A stretch of DNA of 64,000 nucleotides from Chitinivibrionales bacterium (lineage in GTDB: Bacteria; Fibrobacterota; Chitinivibrionia; Chitinivibrionales; FEN-1185): assembly GCA_035516255.1 (NCBI GenBank), contig DATJAL010000002.1, forward strand, positions 62,001-126,000. The letters run 5' to 3'. A model generated the notes under the pieces. The model was given only the letters and a program-made list of their open reading frames with translations, did no database searches and was not told the origin of the DNA. Positions 44,183-53,445 of the stretch are shown piece by piece; positions within the stretch are counted from its first letter, which is position 1; every line of letters begins with the position of its first letter. A program made the translations under genes and the position numbers.

Positions 44183-45561
44183 TAAAGGCAGCCAACAAGA
44201 CGGATGGCTCCTTCCGAGATCCCTCAGGTTTTGTTTTTGTAAACAAAGGTGCATTATATAGGCAAATAAATGGTTGTTATAAGGAACATTATGACTATCT
44301 TATTCAATCGGGGCTGTATAGACATCTGAGCGAAAATGGGCTGCTTGTTCGACATGATGAAGTCAACGAGACCTTTTCAACAGCCAAAAACGCATATAAA
44401 GTTCTCAAACCCAAAGAGATTGCCTTCATTTCATATCCCTATGAATGGTGTTTCAGTCAGCTTAAGGCTGCGGCGATTACCACCTTGGAAATCCAGAGGA
44501 TTGCCCTCGAGTATGGAATGACTCTCAAGGACAGTAGTGCTTACAATATTCAGTTTGCCGATAGTAAACCGATCTTCATCGACACGCTCTCATTTGAAAT
44601 CTATGTGCCAGGTGAACCGTGGGTTGCATACCGGCAATTCTGCGAACAATTCTTTTGCCCACTTGCACTCATGTCTTTTACAGATCTTCGGTTGAATCAA
44701 TTAGCAAGGGTTTTTATCAATGGAATACCGTTAGATCTTGCCAGCAAACTTCTGCCGAAAAAGACATATTTGACATTTTCGCTATTGTCGCATATTCATC
44801 TTCATGCCAAGAGCCAAAGGTATTTCTCTAATCGAAAAGTTTATCCACATCATTTTACAATGTCCAAGCAGTCTCAGACGGCGCTGCTATCACATTTAAC
44901 TTCATCGGTGAGGGGAATGAAATCGTCAGGTTCTCAGTTTTCGGTTTGGCATTCATACTATAAAGACAACAACTATTCTGAAAAAGCATTTGAGCACAAG
45001 AAGAGTATCTTTAACTCGTTCCTTGATCGAATCTCCCCCAAGACGCTTTTTGATTTCGGGGCAAATACGGGCATTTTCAGCAAGATTTCGAGCGATAGGG
45101 GTATTATCACATATTCATTTGATAATGATGCCCAGTGCATCGAAAAACTATACAACGAGTGCGCATCAGAAAACAAAAGAAACATACTACCTCTCGTAAT
45201 GGATCTTTCCAATCCAAGTGCCGGCATCGGGTGGGCCAACAGAGAACGGTTGAGTTTAGGTGATCGGGGGCCAGTGGATGCTATTTCTGCCTTGGCCTTA
45301 ATTCATCATTTAGTTATTTCAAACAACATCCCCCTGGAAAAAATCGCCGACTTTTTTAGTTCCTTGTGCGCATATTTGATTATTGAATTTGTCCCAAAAT
45401 CGGATTCACAAGTTCAACGGCTATTATCGAATCGAAAAGATGTCTTTGAAGATTATAATGAACAATGCTTTGAAAAATCTTTTTCCATATACTTTAACCA
45501 AATCGACAAAATTCATATTGTAGAATCAGAGAGAAAGATGTATGTCTTCGCAAAACGATAA
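44179..45561 (+). CDS. NoeA-like protein with C-terminal SAM methyltransferase domain
   Basis: A 460-residue protein. The N-terminal 260 residues have K-D-S-S-A-Y-N-I-Q-F and an F-I-D-T-L-S-F-E block followed by W-V-A-Y-R-Q-F-C, typical of proteins related to nodulation protein NoeA. A class I methyltransferase domain follows with F-D-F-G-A-N-T-G-I-F-S near residue 293. It may methylate a surface glycan or lipid-linked sugar. It is overlapped 4 bp by the small gene upstream and 20 bp by the sulfatase-like gene downstream. Confidence 0.8.
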   Translation: MIKAANKTDGSFRDPSGFVFVNKGALYRQINGCYKEHYDYLIQSGLYRHLSENGLLVRHDEVNETFSTAKNAYKVLKPKEIAFISYPYEWCFSQLKAAAITTLEIQRIALEYGMTLKDSSAYNIQFADSKPIFIDTLSFEIYVPGEPWVAYRQFCEQFFCPLALMSFTDLRLNQLARVFINGIPLDLASKLLPKKTYLTFSLLSHIHLHAKSQRYFSNRKVYPHHFTMSKQSQTALLSHLTSSVRGMKSSGSQFSVWHSYYKDNNYSEKAFEHKKSIFNSFLDRISPKTLFDFGANTGIFSKISSDRGIITYSFDNDAQCIEKLYNECASENKRNILPLVMDLSNPSAGIGWANRERLSLGDRGPVDAISALALIHHLVISNNIPLEKIADFFSSLCAYLIIEFVPKSDSQVQRLLSNRKDVFEDYNEQCFEKSFSIYFNQIDKIHIVESERKMYVFAKR

Positions 45562-47113
45562 AATGATTCATAGCGCTTATATTCACTTGATTCTTTTGCC
45601 TCTCGTTCCGATTTTCTTTTATGAGATGCATTATGATCGATTTTCAGGACACTATTCCATTCCGATCATTGGCGTAATAATTACGGTTGTAGCCACATCG
45701 TTTGCACTTTGGTGTTTGCTATCCTTCCTTCAGAAAAATAAAACAATTGTCGCAATAATCACGTCGATCCTCTTGATTTGGTTCTTTTCTTATCAATACC
45801 TCTATAATGCGATTCATCCTTTTTTGGTGTTTCATAATGTGATACTAGGCAGAGATAGATTTCTTCTTCCGCTTTATTTCTGCCTGCTGCTTGTCGCTTT
45901 CATGATTCTTGGGATTCTTTTAAAGAAAGATTCCAACCGCACAATAAAGATAAGCAGCTGGCTCAGTGCGTTGGCGTTGGCGATTTTCCTGGTATTCACC
46001 CTTAGTGAAGTAAAAGTTCATATTAGCGCCCACTCCAATACCCATTTTGATATTCTTCCCACATCTGGAAATGTATCGGTGCCGACGGCATCCTCAGACA
46101 ACATCGTAAAACCGGATGTTTATTACATTATCTGTGACGCCTATCCGTCTAGCAGTGGCCTTATTCGATTCTGCAATTTCGATAATCATGATTTCCTGAC
46201 TGAATTGGAAAAAAGGGGGTTTTATCTTCCGGAAAGTAGTACCTCAAATTATCCTTTCACACAACTATCATTCGCATCATTCCTGAACATGGAATACTTG
46301 GAGAACCCCACCCAAAGAACAATGGGGCCTCAGAAATATTATTCTGTTCTCAACGATCTTATTGCAAATAACAGAATCATGCATGTTTTCGAAGAGAACC
46401 ACTATCACTCTATTAAGATTGGTTCGTGGTGGAAATCCGATCATCCCGGCTTTTCTACCTATTGTGTTCAGTATCTCTCTCTTCTTATGGATATTTTGAA
46501 TAAAAGCGTTCTGAAACCCTATATTGAAAGTTCTGGCGTTAATAATCAGCAACGTGTGCTATTCTTTACGACTCTGGACAAATTGGAGAAAGCAATAAAG
46601 GAAAAACAGTATCCAAAGTTTGTTTTTGCACACATCTATTGCCCTCATCCTCCATTTTGTTTCCAAGCAAATGGTGAAAAACCGCCCTTGAATATGCTGC
46701 TCTCCAAGGATCAGCCGCATCAAGGTTTCTTGTTAAGAGAGCAAGTAAAGTACTTGAACAAGGTGCTTCTTGCTACCATCGATACAATTTTATCAAATTC
46801 AAGGGTAGAACCGATAATCATCTTGCAGGGGGATCACGGGGCTGCCTTTGTATTCAGTACCATAATGGACACAAAGACTATGCCAGACAGCACATTCTTG
46901 AAGTACCAATTTAGGATTCTAAATGCGTATAAGGCCCCCGAACAGATTAAGAGGCAGTTATATAATAAAATAACGCCAGTCAATTCTTTTCGCATAATCG
47001 TAAGTACATTGTTTGGATGCAAATTAGACAGACTTCCGGACAAAAATTATTATGCTTCGCATATTAATCCGTGTAAGCATTGGGAAGTAAATAGTATTGT
47101 GCAGAATCAATAA
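45542..47113 (+). CDS. Membrane-anchored sulfatase/alkaline-phosphatase-superfamily protein
   Basis: A 523-residue protein. About five N-terminal transmembrane helices (to residue 160) are followed by a periplasmic domain with the alkaline-phosphatase fold. D-V-Y-Y-I-I-C-D-A-Y gives the first metal ligand, N-Y-P-F-T-Q-L-S-F-A-S supplies a likely Thr/Ser nucleophile, and Q-G-D-H-G is the late metal site. The layout resembles LtaS/OpgB/EptA-type phosphotransferases. It may add a phospho-substituent to the glycan. It begins inside the NoeA-like gene. Confidence 0.82.
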   Translation: MSSQNDKMIHSAYIHLILLPLVPIFFYEMHYDRFSGHYSIPIIGVIITVVATSFALWCLLSFLQKNKTIVAIITSILLIWFFSYQYLYNAIHPFLVFHNVILGRDRFLLPLYFCLLLVAFMILGILLKKDSNRTIKISSWLSALALAIFLVFTLSEVKVHISAHSNTHFDILPTSGNVSVPTASSDNIVKPDVYYIICDAYPSSSGLIRFCNFDNHDFLTELEKRGFYLPESSTSNYPFTQLSFASFLNMEYLENPTQRTMGPQKYYSVLNDLIANNRIMHVFEENHYHSIKIGSWWKSDHPGFSTYCVQYLSLLMDILNKSVLKPYIESSGVNNQQRVLFFTTLDKLEKAIKEKQYPKFVFAHIYCPHPPFCFQANGEKPPLNMLLSKDQPHQGFLLREQVKYLNKVLLATIDTILSNSRVEPIIILQGDHGAAFVFSTIMDTKTMPDSTFLKYQFRILNAYKAPEQIKRQLYNKITPVNSFRIIVSTLFGCKLDRLPDKNYYASHINPCKHWEVNSIVQNQ

Positions 47114-47455
47114 TTCGCGGCTGCCTGGGCAGTTTGCAGACACAGTACATAGAATAAATTTGGAAGAAAATACATTTTTGTTTTCGGAGCAGGGCAAACA
47201 GAGATGTCTCAAAAGGCTTCTTTCCTGATAGAAAGTTTCTTGCCATAAACAGCACTGAAAGATCCTTGAGATACTCTGGTTCTTTGGCAAACAGGCTTTA
47301 GCCATCTAAAATATTCTTTCATAATTCCTAGATCCCCGCCTACGGCCCTAGTGATTTACTAGTTACTCTGACGATCTTGCGGATATTTTGTATTCATCCG
47401 TTCCTAACCCTAATAATGCGCGATGAAAAGCAATAAAGCGCGCAGCTGTTTAAGA
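47114..47455. other. Spacer without a recognised gene
   Basis: About 340 bp between the sulfatase-like gene and the next GT4. Short open stretches occur on the minus strand in more than one frame, but none shows a domain, a ribosome-binding site or consistent coding character. No terminator is obvious. Confidence 0.4.
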
Positions 47456-48613
47456 ATGAATATCTTTATTGATTTAACTGGATTGAGACGTTCAATAACT
47501 GGTATTGAGAACTACACACTACATTTCGCAAAAACATTGTTGAACATGGATAACAAGAATGAATATCATTTTCTTTTCAGAAGGAATATTCATCCAGATT
47601 TCCAAGACCCTGTCAATCTTTCTTCCCGGTTCACGTTTTCGATTTCCAAGTTTAAATCACAGTTTCTTACAGAACAGCTTTTTATTCCCTGGTTCCTTGC
47701 AAACCATAATTTCGACTTTGCCTTTTTTCCTTGCTTTCCACCAGGATTATTTGTTATACACAAAAAACTTGTTTTCTTGTGTCACGATGCCGTAATGTGG
47801 AAATACCCTAAAACCCTCTCACTCAAGAATAAGTTGTACTTCAGACCTCTAGCGGAAAATGCTCTTTGGAAGGCAAGTTTGGTGTGCACAAATTCAGAAT
47901 CCTCAAGGGAAGACATAGGTCATTATTTCCCTAATGTCCACGAAAGGACAATTAATATAGGAGCTGCAATTAGCGATAAGTACTCTGAATTTGATAGTGC
48001 GATGATTCCGAAGGTCCTCAGAAAGTTTGGCATTAGCAGAAAATACCTTCTTTGTGTTAGTTCGCTGGAACCCAGAAAGAATATTCCCTTTATCGTTACT
48101 ACAACCGCAGAGATTCTCAGAAAACATGATCTGTTGCTGGTTTTGGTAGGAAGAGCTGCTTGGGGCAGAACTGCCATTGATAAGGCTATTCAAAGGGTCA
48201 ACATTTCAGAACGAGTAGTAAGAACCGGATATGTAAGTCTAAACGACTTAAAATGTCTCTATAGTGCTGCGGAAGTTTTCCTGTTTCCATCCTTATATGA
48301 GGGTTTCGGTTTTCCGATTCTTGAAGCATTCGCGTGCGGCTGCCCTGTGATTACGTCCAATGTTTCTTCAATGCCGCACGTTGCAGGGGATGCTGCATTG
48401 TTAATCGACCCCACGAGTGAAGAGGACATGAAGAGAGCGATTCATGCCATCCTGAGACAGGAGCATGTAAGAAGTGCCCTGATTTCAAAAGGGAGTCAGC
48501 AGTTAAGCAAATTCAGTTGGACTCTGAGCTGTGAGAGGTTTGTGCACACATTGGAAAAGCTAAATAACCAACTTGGAGAACACTTGCGGGCTAGTGCAGC
48601 GAAGGAAAAATGA
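47456..48613 (+). CDS. Glycosyltransferase family 4, second copy
   Basis: A 385-residue GT-B enzyme. It starts I-D-L-T-G-L-R-R-S-I-T-G-I-E-N-Y and has S-L-E-P-R-K-N in the donor-binding half, then Y-E-G-F-G-F-P-I-L-E-A, the E-x7-E motif. It is related to the 39.4-kb gene but clearly diverged. The ATG at 47456 puts the N-terminus at the usual beta-strand; another ATG lies 11 codons upstream. It overlaps the WecG/TagA gene by 4 bp. Confidence 0.86.
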   Translation: MNIFIDLTGLRRSITGIENYTLHFAKTLLNMDNKNEYHFLFRRNIHPDFQDPVNLSSRFTFSISKFKSQFLTEQLFIPWFLANHNFDFAFFPCFPPGLFVIHKKLVFLCHDAVMWKYPKTLSLKNKLYFRPLAENALWKASLVCTNSESSREDIGHYFPNVHERTINIGAAISDKYSEFDSAMIPKVLRKFGISRKYLLCVSSLEPRKNIPFIVTTTAEILRKHDLLLVLVGRAAWGRTAIDKAIQRVNISERVVRTGYVSLNDLKCLYSAAEVFLFPSLYEGFGFPILEAFACGCPVITSNVSSMPHVAGDAALLIDPTSEEDMKRAIHAILRQEHVRSALISKGSQQLSKFSWTLSCERFVHTLEKLNNQLGEHLRASAAKEK

Positions 48614-49401
48614 GCAACATCATCGATGGAGTCCTGGGCGTTTCCTATTTTGCTGGCTCATTTTCTGATGCGATGCAAACCATCCTTTCCCTTGCATCTG
48701 AAACGGGTGAATCCAAGTATTCGGTATTTACACCGAACGTGCACCATGTGTATCTCATTCAAAAGAATGAGAAATTGAGACAAGCATATCAATCTGGTTC
48801 GATCTGCCTTCTTGATGGCATGCCCTTGGTTTGGGCACTCAGGATTTTCGCTAGAAAAAACGTCCAAAAGATTTCCGGGTCCGATATGTTTGTTTGCCTT
48901 TTTAAAGAAGCAATCAAAAGGGGCATGAAAGTATGCCTTCTTGGCGGTACACCGGGAGTGGCCGAGAAAGCAGCAAGTATTCTTCTTAAGGCAAAAGAGG
49001 ATAAGGGGCTTATTTTGACTTATTCTCCGCCATTTGGTTTTGAAAAATCTGTTCTGGAAGACCAAAAGGTAATAAACGAAATTAACCGTTTTTCCCCAAA
49101 CATTCTATTCGTTGCTTTCGGTGCCCCAAAGCAAGAGATATGGATCTATGAGCACCTAAGCAAATTAAGTGTAAAAATGGCGATGGGAGTTGGTGGCTCC
49201 TTTGACTTTGTTGCCGGAGTACAAAAACGGGCTCCGATTTTCATGCAAAATATTGGATTAGAGTGGTTGTTCCGATTAATATGTGATCCCAGACGTTTGT
49301 GGAAACGGTATCTTATCACTAATACATTCTTTATCCGGCTTCTAATAACAGAAGCAATCAAGAGAATGATTTTCAGGAAAGCGACGAACATCCAATGCTA
49401 G
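48610..49401 (+). CDS. WecG/TagA/CpsF-family glycosyltransferase (GT26)
   Basis: A 263-residue protein with the GT26 sequence order: T-P-N-V-H-H-V-Y, D-G-M-P-L-V-W, G-S-D-M-F, L-L-G-G-T-P-G-V, A-F-G-A-P-K-Q-E and E-W-L-F-R-L. These enzymes transfer ManNAcA (WecG) or ManNAc (TagA) to a lipid-linked acceptor. Given the WbpE/B/D genes, a diamino-uronic acid donor is plausible. It lies 3' to a GT4 gene and is followed by the interrupted GH5. Confidence 0.9.
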   Translation: MSNIIDGVLGVSYFAGSFSDAMQTILSLASETGESKYSVFTPNVHHVYLIQKNEKLRQAYQSGSICLLDGMPLVWALRIFARKNVQKISGSDMFVCLFKEAIKRGMKVCLLGGTPGVAEKAASILLKAKEDKGLILTYSPPFGFEKSVLEDQKVINEINRFSPNILFVAFGAPKQEIWIYEHLSKLSVKMAMGVGGSFDFVAGVQKRAPIFMQNIGLEWLFRLICDPRRLWKRYLITNTFFIRLLITEAIKRMIFRKATNIQC

Positions 49402-50396
49402 CAATATCCCGAAATACGTTGTTTGCCCTTCTTCTTTGTGCAGATTTTCTCTGGGCATTGGATAATTCTTCGCAACAACATAGAAGTTACTTGCCGTGGC
49501 TCAGAGTAGACAACAACTACATAGTTGATTCTACCGGTAAACCAATCCGTCTTATCGGTCATGGGATTTCACCAATAAATCCTGGTGAATGGGGGAACAA
49601 AACAATTCAACAGATTGTAACTGAATATAAAGCCAAGGGGTTTAATTCAATGCGTGTTTCATTCTATCGCAATAATAATTATAACCAGACTCGCGATCAA
49701 ATCAAAGAGCTTGGACCAGAGTCTTTTATTGATAAATGGATATAGCCCCAGGTTTCAGAGATAATAAGAAATGGAATGTATGCCATAATTGATTGGCACG
49801 GATATGAAAATCAACATGCCTTTCTATATTCTGAATTAATACCCTTGTGGACCTCAATAGCGCAAAGATACAAGAATGAACCTGGAGTCGCTATTTACGA
49901 ATTGTGGAACGAACCGAAGTGCGTCGGCAAAGCGGGTGCCGATTCGCTCAGAACATGGTATAAAAATGCCGTAGATGCTATCCGGAAGATAGACACTCAA
50001 CACATTATTATGGTTTCCGACTGGAATGCCGGATGGGGGTGGGCAATTGAATCAATGTGGGCACCACACGGCACGCTGATCGACATCGATCCTTTGAGCA
50101 AGAAACAAATCGTTTATAGCAAACACATGTCGGCTATAAATGAAAGAAAAGGCGATGGCGTAGATGCGGACAATTTCTCTCGCAAGTACAATGTTCCCGT
50201 CTTTTGGGGCGAAGTTGAAACGGATCCGAATGTTAACGTGATCCCAATATCCGACCAGCATATTCTATTCAAACAAATGATTGACAGACTTCTAAAGAAC
50301 AACCTTTGCCAGGGCGTCGAGTTTTGGCGGATTTATGATGATGCATTTGAAGATGATTGGAAACCTCTATTGGATGCCAATTGTCAACAAAGGTAA
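49395..50396 (+). pseudogene. Secreted GH5 family glycoside hydrolase interrupted by an in-frame TAG
   Basis: The frame is continuous for 333 codons except for one TAG at 49743-49745 (codon 117). Before it are a signal peptide and the N-terminal barrel strands with L-I-G-H-G-I-S. After it come I-D-W-H-G, the acid/base Glu173 in W-N-E-P, and a late W-G-E-V likely holding the nucleophile. No frame change is needed. A single base change (for example CAG to TAG) explains it, as would a sequencing error. TAG is a normal stop elsewhere here (pyrF, the GT26 gene), so recoding is unlikely. Intact, it would be an endoglucanase or similar beta-glycanase. Confidence 0.8.
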
Positions 50397-50533
50397 TCAC
50401 AGCTGCCATCTTATACAATGAAATCTCAGTACAAAGAAACCTTAGTTGATTTGGGCAGCACATCCATGCATATCGCTCAATTATGGAAAAGCCAACAAAG
50501 TCTAAAACGCAGAACCTCTCTGGAAAATTAATT

Positions 50534-51487
50534 ATGCACCCCTCCTCAAAAATCTTCATCGCCGGCCACCGCGGTCTTGTTGGATCAGCAATAACCCGCA
50601 AGCTGCGGGAAAAAGGCTTTACCAACCTTCTTGAAAAGACGCACTCGGAGCTCGATTTGACGAACCAACATGCAGTGGAAATTTTTTTCGCGGATGAGAA
50701 GCCCGAATATGTCTTTCTCGCCGCTGCAAAGGTGGGCGGTATTCATGCCAACAGCACCTATCCTGCCGAGTTCATTTTCAGCAACATGCAGGTGCAGATG
50801 AATATCATCAACGCGGCGTGGAAGTTCAAGACCAAGAAACTGATGTTTCTGGGATCGTCATGCATTTATCCCAAGTATTGCCCGCAGCCCATGAAGGAGG
50901 AGCACCTGCTCTCCGGCTATCTGGAGCCGACCAATGAGCCTTACGCGCTTGCAAAGATCGCCGGCATCATCATGTGCAGGAGCTATAACAAACAGTACGG
51001 GACCGATTTTATTTCCGTGATGCCCACCAACCTCTACGGTCCCAACGACAATTATCACCCGCTCAATTCGCATGTGCTGCCCGCTCTCATTCGAAGGTTT
51101 CACGAGGCGAAAGTGAACAATGCGCCAAACGTGATGATCTGGGGAACCGGCAATCCGACGCGGGAATTTCTGTATTCGGACGACCTTGCCGACGCCTGTA
51201 TTTTCCTCATGGAGAAATACACGGGAAATGAGATCATCAACATCGGGTCGGGTCAGGAAGTCACCATCCGCGACCTGGCGAATGTCGTCAGGAGCGTCGT
51301 GGGGTTCAAAGGCACAGTGGATTTTGATCCGACCAAGCCGGACGGCACGCCGCGGAAGCTGCTTGACTGTTCAAAACTCCACGGTCTTGGTTGGCGGCAT
51401 AAGACCCAATTAAATGAGGGTGTAAGGCTGGCGTATGAAGACTTCTTGAAGATGCTTGCGGATGCGGGCAGGAAAGACAGGTTTTGA
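50534..51487 (+). CDS. fcl: GDP-L-fucose synthase
   Basis: A 317-residue SDR epimerase/reductase. It has G-H-R-G-L-V-G-S-A near the N-terminus, an A-A-A-K-V-G-G-I segment, a G-S-S-C-I-Y-P-K segment and the catalytic Y-A-L-A-K, all specific to GDP-fucose synthase. It converts GDP-4-keto-6-deoxymannose to GDP-L-fucose; GMD, which supplies the substrate, is not in the window. I chose the ATG at 50534. Its GC-rich codon use differs sharply from the AT-rich genes just upstream. It ends the plus-strand locus. Confidence 0.92.
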   Translation: MHPSSKIFIAGHRGLVGSAITRKLREKGFTNLLEKTHSELDLTNQHAVEIFFADEKPEYVFLAAAKVGGIHANSTYPAEFIFSNMQVQMNIINAAWKFKTKKLMFLGSSCIYPKYCPQPMKEEHLLSGYLEPTNEPYALAKIAGIIMCRSYNKQYGTDFISVMPTNLYGPNDNYHPLNSHVLPALIRRFHEAKVNNAPNVMIWGTGNPTREFLYSDDLADACIFLMEKYTGNEIINIGSGQEVTIRDLANVVRSVVGFKGTVDFDPTKPDGTPRKLLDCSKLHGLGWRHKTQLNEGVRLAYEDFLKMLADAGRKDRF

Positions 51488-51591
51488 CTTCCAAAATGAC
51501 CGCCAAATCCGCCTCAATTTGACCGACGAATTTTATACTTACCTACCATAATATCCTCGTCTTCGGCCACCGCAGCCCTGCTAGCTCTGCT

Positions 51592-52230
51592 TTAATTCAG
51601 TCGCCCCGAATTCAGCTTAATAATCTTCTCCTCATACTGCTTTCTCAACGACTCTCCCACGCCGACATCCTCCCCCAAACAATCCAACGCGAGCGCCACG
51701 GCTTCAACCGTCGCAAGCCCTTCCTTTTTCACTTGGCCACGCATTGATTTGTGAACTGGGTTCAGCGTTATCCTGGTCAATTTGAGCAGCCATGGATTGC
51801 GCCACCACATCGTCTTGGCCTGCTTCCATGAACCATCCAGCACAACAATTCCTTCAAATCTCGTTTTAATGGGGAGAAGCCGTTTTTTCTGAGTATCGTA
51901 GAGTTCGATTTTCCGTGAAGGGTCTATTATTCCTTTTAAGAATAATATGCCCCATTTCTGCGGATCTGCTTCTTCTCCAAGAGCGTGGGACAAATTGCGC
52001 CAGGAAAGACCGACGCGAAGAACACTGTTGGCAAGCGCTAAATGGGCAAGCATCGCCGAGTTAAGCAGTTTGTATTGTTCCCGCGGGTGCTGGAGAATGA
52101 GTACCTTTACGGATGCGTTTAATGAAGTGACCTTTCCGCATATGCATTGCCCTTGCGGGCGCAGGCATTTTTTACATGCGGAATTTTTATCAATCTTTTC
52201 AGATGAACTGACCGGAAGAGTCGTTTTCAT
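51592..52230 (-). CDS. tapT: DTW-domain tRNA-uridine aminocarboxypropyltransferase (TapT-like)
   Basis: A 212-residue protein. A zinc-type Cys cluster (C-K-K-C-L-R-P-x4-C-I-C) is near the N-terminus. The signature reads D-G-S-W-K-Q-A-K-T-M with an S in place of T in D-T-W-type motifs, and H-P-R-E appears near residue 49. TapT adds the acp group to uridine-47 of some tRNAs. It lies 27 bp downstream of the DUF2304 gene on the same strand. Confidence 0.85.
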   Translation of the reverse strand: MKTTLPVSSSEKIDKNSACKKCLRPQGQCICGKVTSLNASVKVLILQHPREQYKLLNSAMLAHLALANSVLRVGLSWRNLSHALGEEADPQKWGILFLKGIIDPSRKIELYDTQKKRLLPIKTRFEGIVVLDGSWKQAKTMWWRNPWLLKLTRITLNPVHKSMRGQVKKEGLATVEAVALALDCLGEDVGVGESLRKQYEEKIIKLNSGRLN

Positions 52231-52257
52231 GATACAGGAAGATACTTCATCGTCCGA

Positions 52258-52602
52258 TCAGGCTGCATTTTTCTTGGCCTTGAAAATGGAGATTTCCTGG
52301 GCAAGTTTTTTTACGTCCTCCCTGAGCGACGAAAGCCTTATCGTAAGATAGAGAAGCATGCAGGTGAAAATGAAGATGACGCAGAGGAGTATCACGGTGA
52401 TATAATGCAGATGGATGAGCGACGAGATTTTTACAAGCAAATTCGGAAACAAGCCGAAAAAAAGAAAGAGAAAAGCAAGTGGCAGCCACAACAGGCTGTA
52501 TTTCTCTTTGATAGAGTTGTTGCCGATGAAATACAGAATAAAGGCGGTGATAAGGATGCTGGTGGCGCCGAAGATGATCCGTGCCGTTATGGTGATTTCC
52601 AT
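52258..52602 (-). CDS. DUF2304 membrane protein
   Basis: A 114-residue protein with three hydrophobic helices and a C-terminal coiled coil, the DUF2304 layout. This family is commonly found beside DPM1-type glycosyltransferases and is thought to be their membrane partner. Its start overlaps the upstream glycosyltransferase gene by 16 bp, which fits that pairing. Confidence 0.83.
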   Translation of the reverse strand: MEITITARIIFGATSILITAFILYFIGNNSIKEKYSLLWLPLAFLFLFFGLFPNLLVKISSLIHLHYITVILLCVIFIFTCMLLYLTIRLSSLREDVKKLAQEISIFKAKKNAA

Positions 52603-53309
52603 GACTGCCCCTTGTACGGGTTATCCTTGAAAAAAGAAATAAAAAACGCCAAAGAAACCGCAATCATATACACCAATGAATAAAACCAGCTGATTGAAGA
52701 CCTGCCTTGCTTTCTCGGGTTCATTCGCACCTCTTCGCATTCGATTCTATACCCGGCCCGGATCAACAGCATCGTGCTTTCGATTTCAGGATAATCGAGC
52801 GGATAATATCTGGCAAATTTTTCTGCGATTGATTTACCGAAGCAGATAAACCCGGAAGTAGGGTCAAGAACATTGGTGCGGGTGAAAAAGCGGAATAGTA
52901 ATCTGAAATACCACCCCCCGATTTTTCGCGCCATATCGCTCGACGTTTTAAAGTCCGCGCCGCATCGTGTGCCCACCACGAGGACATTGTCTTTGACTTT
53001 AGACAATAATTTATCAATAAAAAATCCGTTATGTTGGCCGTCACCGTCCATTCTCACCAATGTATCATATCCTTGCTTCAGGGCATAAAGTACCCCCAGT
53101 TGTACCGCGCCGCCGATGCCTAGGGATATTGAAGAGGATAGTACTGTCACCCTTTCGAACATTTCAGCAGTTTGCACGGTATTATCAGCAGAATGGTCGT
53201 CAACGACAATAATATCGCATTGCGGGGCATTGGATCGTACATCTTCAATGACGCGGCCGATGTTTTGCGCCTCGTTTTTTGCCGGGATAATTACTGCAAT
53301 TTTCGACAT
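52587..53309 (-). CDS. Polyprenyl-phosphate glycosyltransferase, DPM1-like (GT2)
   Basis: A 240-residue GT2 enzyme. It has I-P-A-K-N-E-A-Q-N-I, V-V-D-D-H-S-A-D-N-T and the metal-binding M-D-G-D-G-Q-H, all typical of dolichol/undecaprenyl-phosphate sugar transferases. It ends with a hydrophobic helix and a short tail. It would make a lipid-linked monosaccharide used on the outer face. The ATG at 53309 is preferred; a longer frame reaches 53390 without support. Confidence 0.86.
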   Translation of the reverse strand: MSKIAVIIPAKNEAQNIGRVIEDVRSNAPQCDIIVVDDHSADNTVQTAEMFERVTVLSSSISLGIGGAVQLGVLYALKQGYDTLVRMDGDGQHNGFFIDKLLSKVKDNVLVVGTRCGADFKTSSDMARKIGGWYFRLLFRFFTRTNVLDPTSGFICFGKSIAEKFARYYPLDYPEIESTMLLIRAGYRIECEEVRMNPRKQGRSSISWFYSLVYMIAVSLAFFISFFKDNPYKGQSWKSP

Positions 53310-53393
53310 AATTATGACCGCCCAATAAATTGCAATATTTAGTATATCATGGCGCAGTATCAATGAAAAGTTGAAATTAAGGATACACAAAAT

Positions 53394-53430
53394 AAAAACA
53401 CCCGGGGTTAAAACCCCGGGGTGTTTTTTG
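53394..53430 (-). terminator. Rho-independent terminator after the GH3 gene
   Basis: A strong GC stem (CCCGGGGTT / AACCCCGGGG) with a tiny loop, A-rich on one side and T-rich on the other. It lies 16 bp after the GH3 stop on the minus strand and can also serve the opposite direction. Confidence 0.88.
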
Positions 53431-53445
53431 TTTTCCGATTGAATT

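Noticed and set aside
47024-47305. Minus-strand frames in the gap before the second GT4
   Set aside because: They overlap the sulfatase-like gene's 3' end, use several frames, and none shows consistent coding character.
49395-50396. Amber codon read-through or non-standard code as an explanation of the GH5 stop
   Set aside because: TAG is used as an ordinary terminator in other genes of the window, and no recoding signal was seen.
51545-51600. A short stretch resembling the first 15 codons of the fcl gene
   Set aside because: The similarity covers only about 30 bp of a common Rossmann-type sequence, too short to call a duplication.
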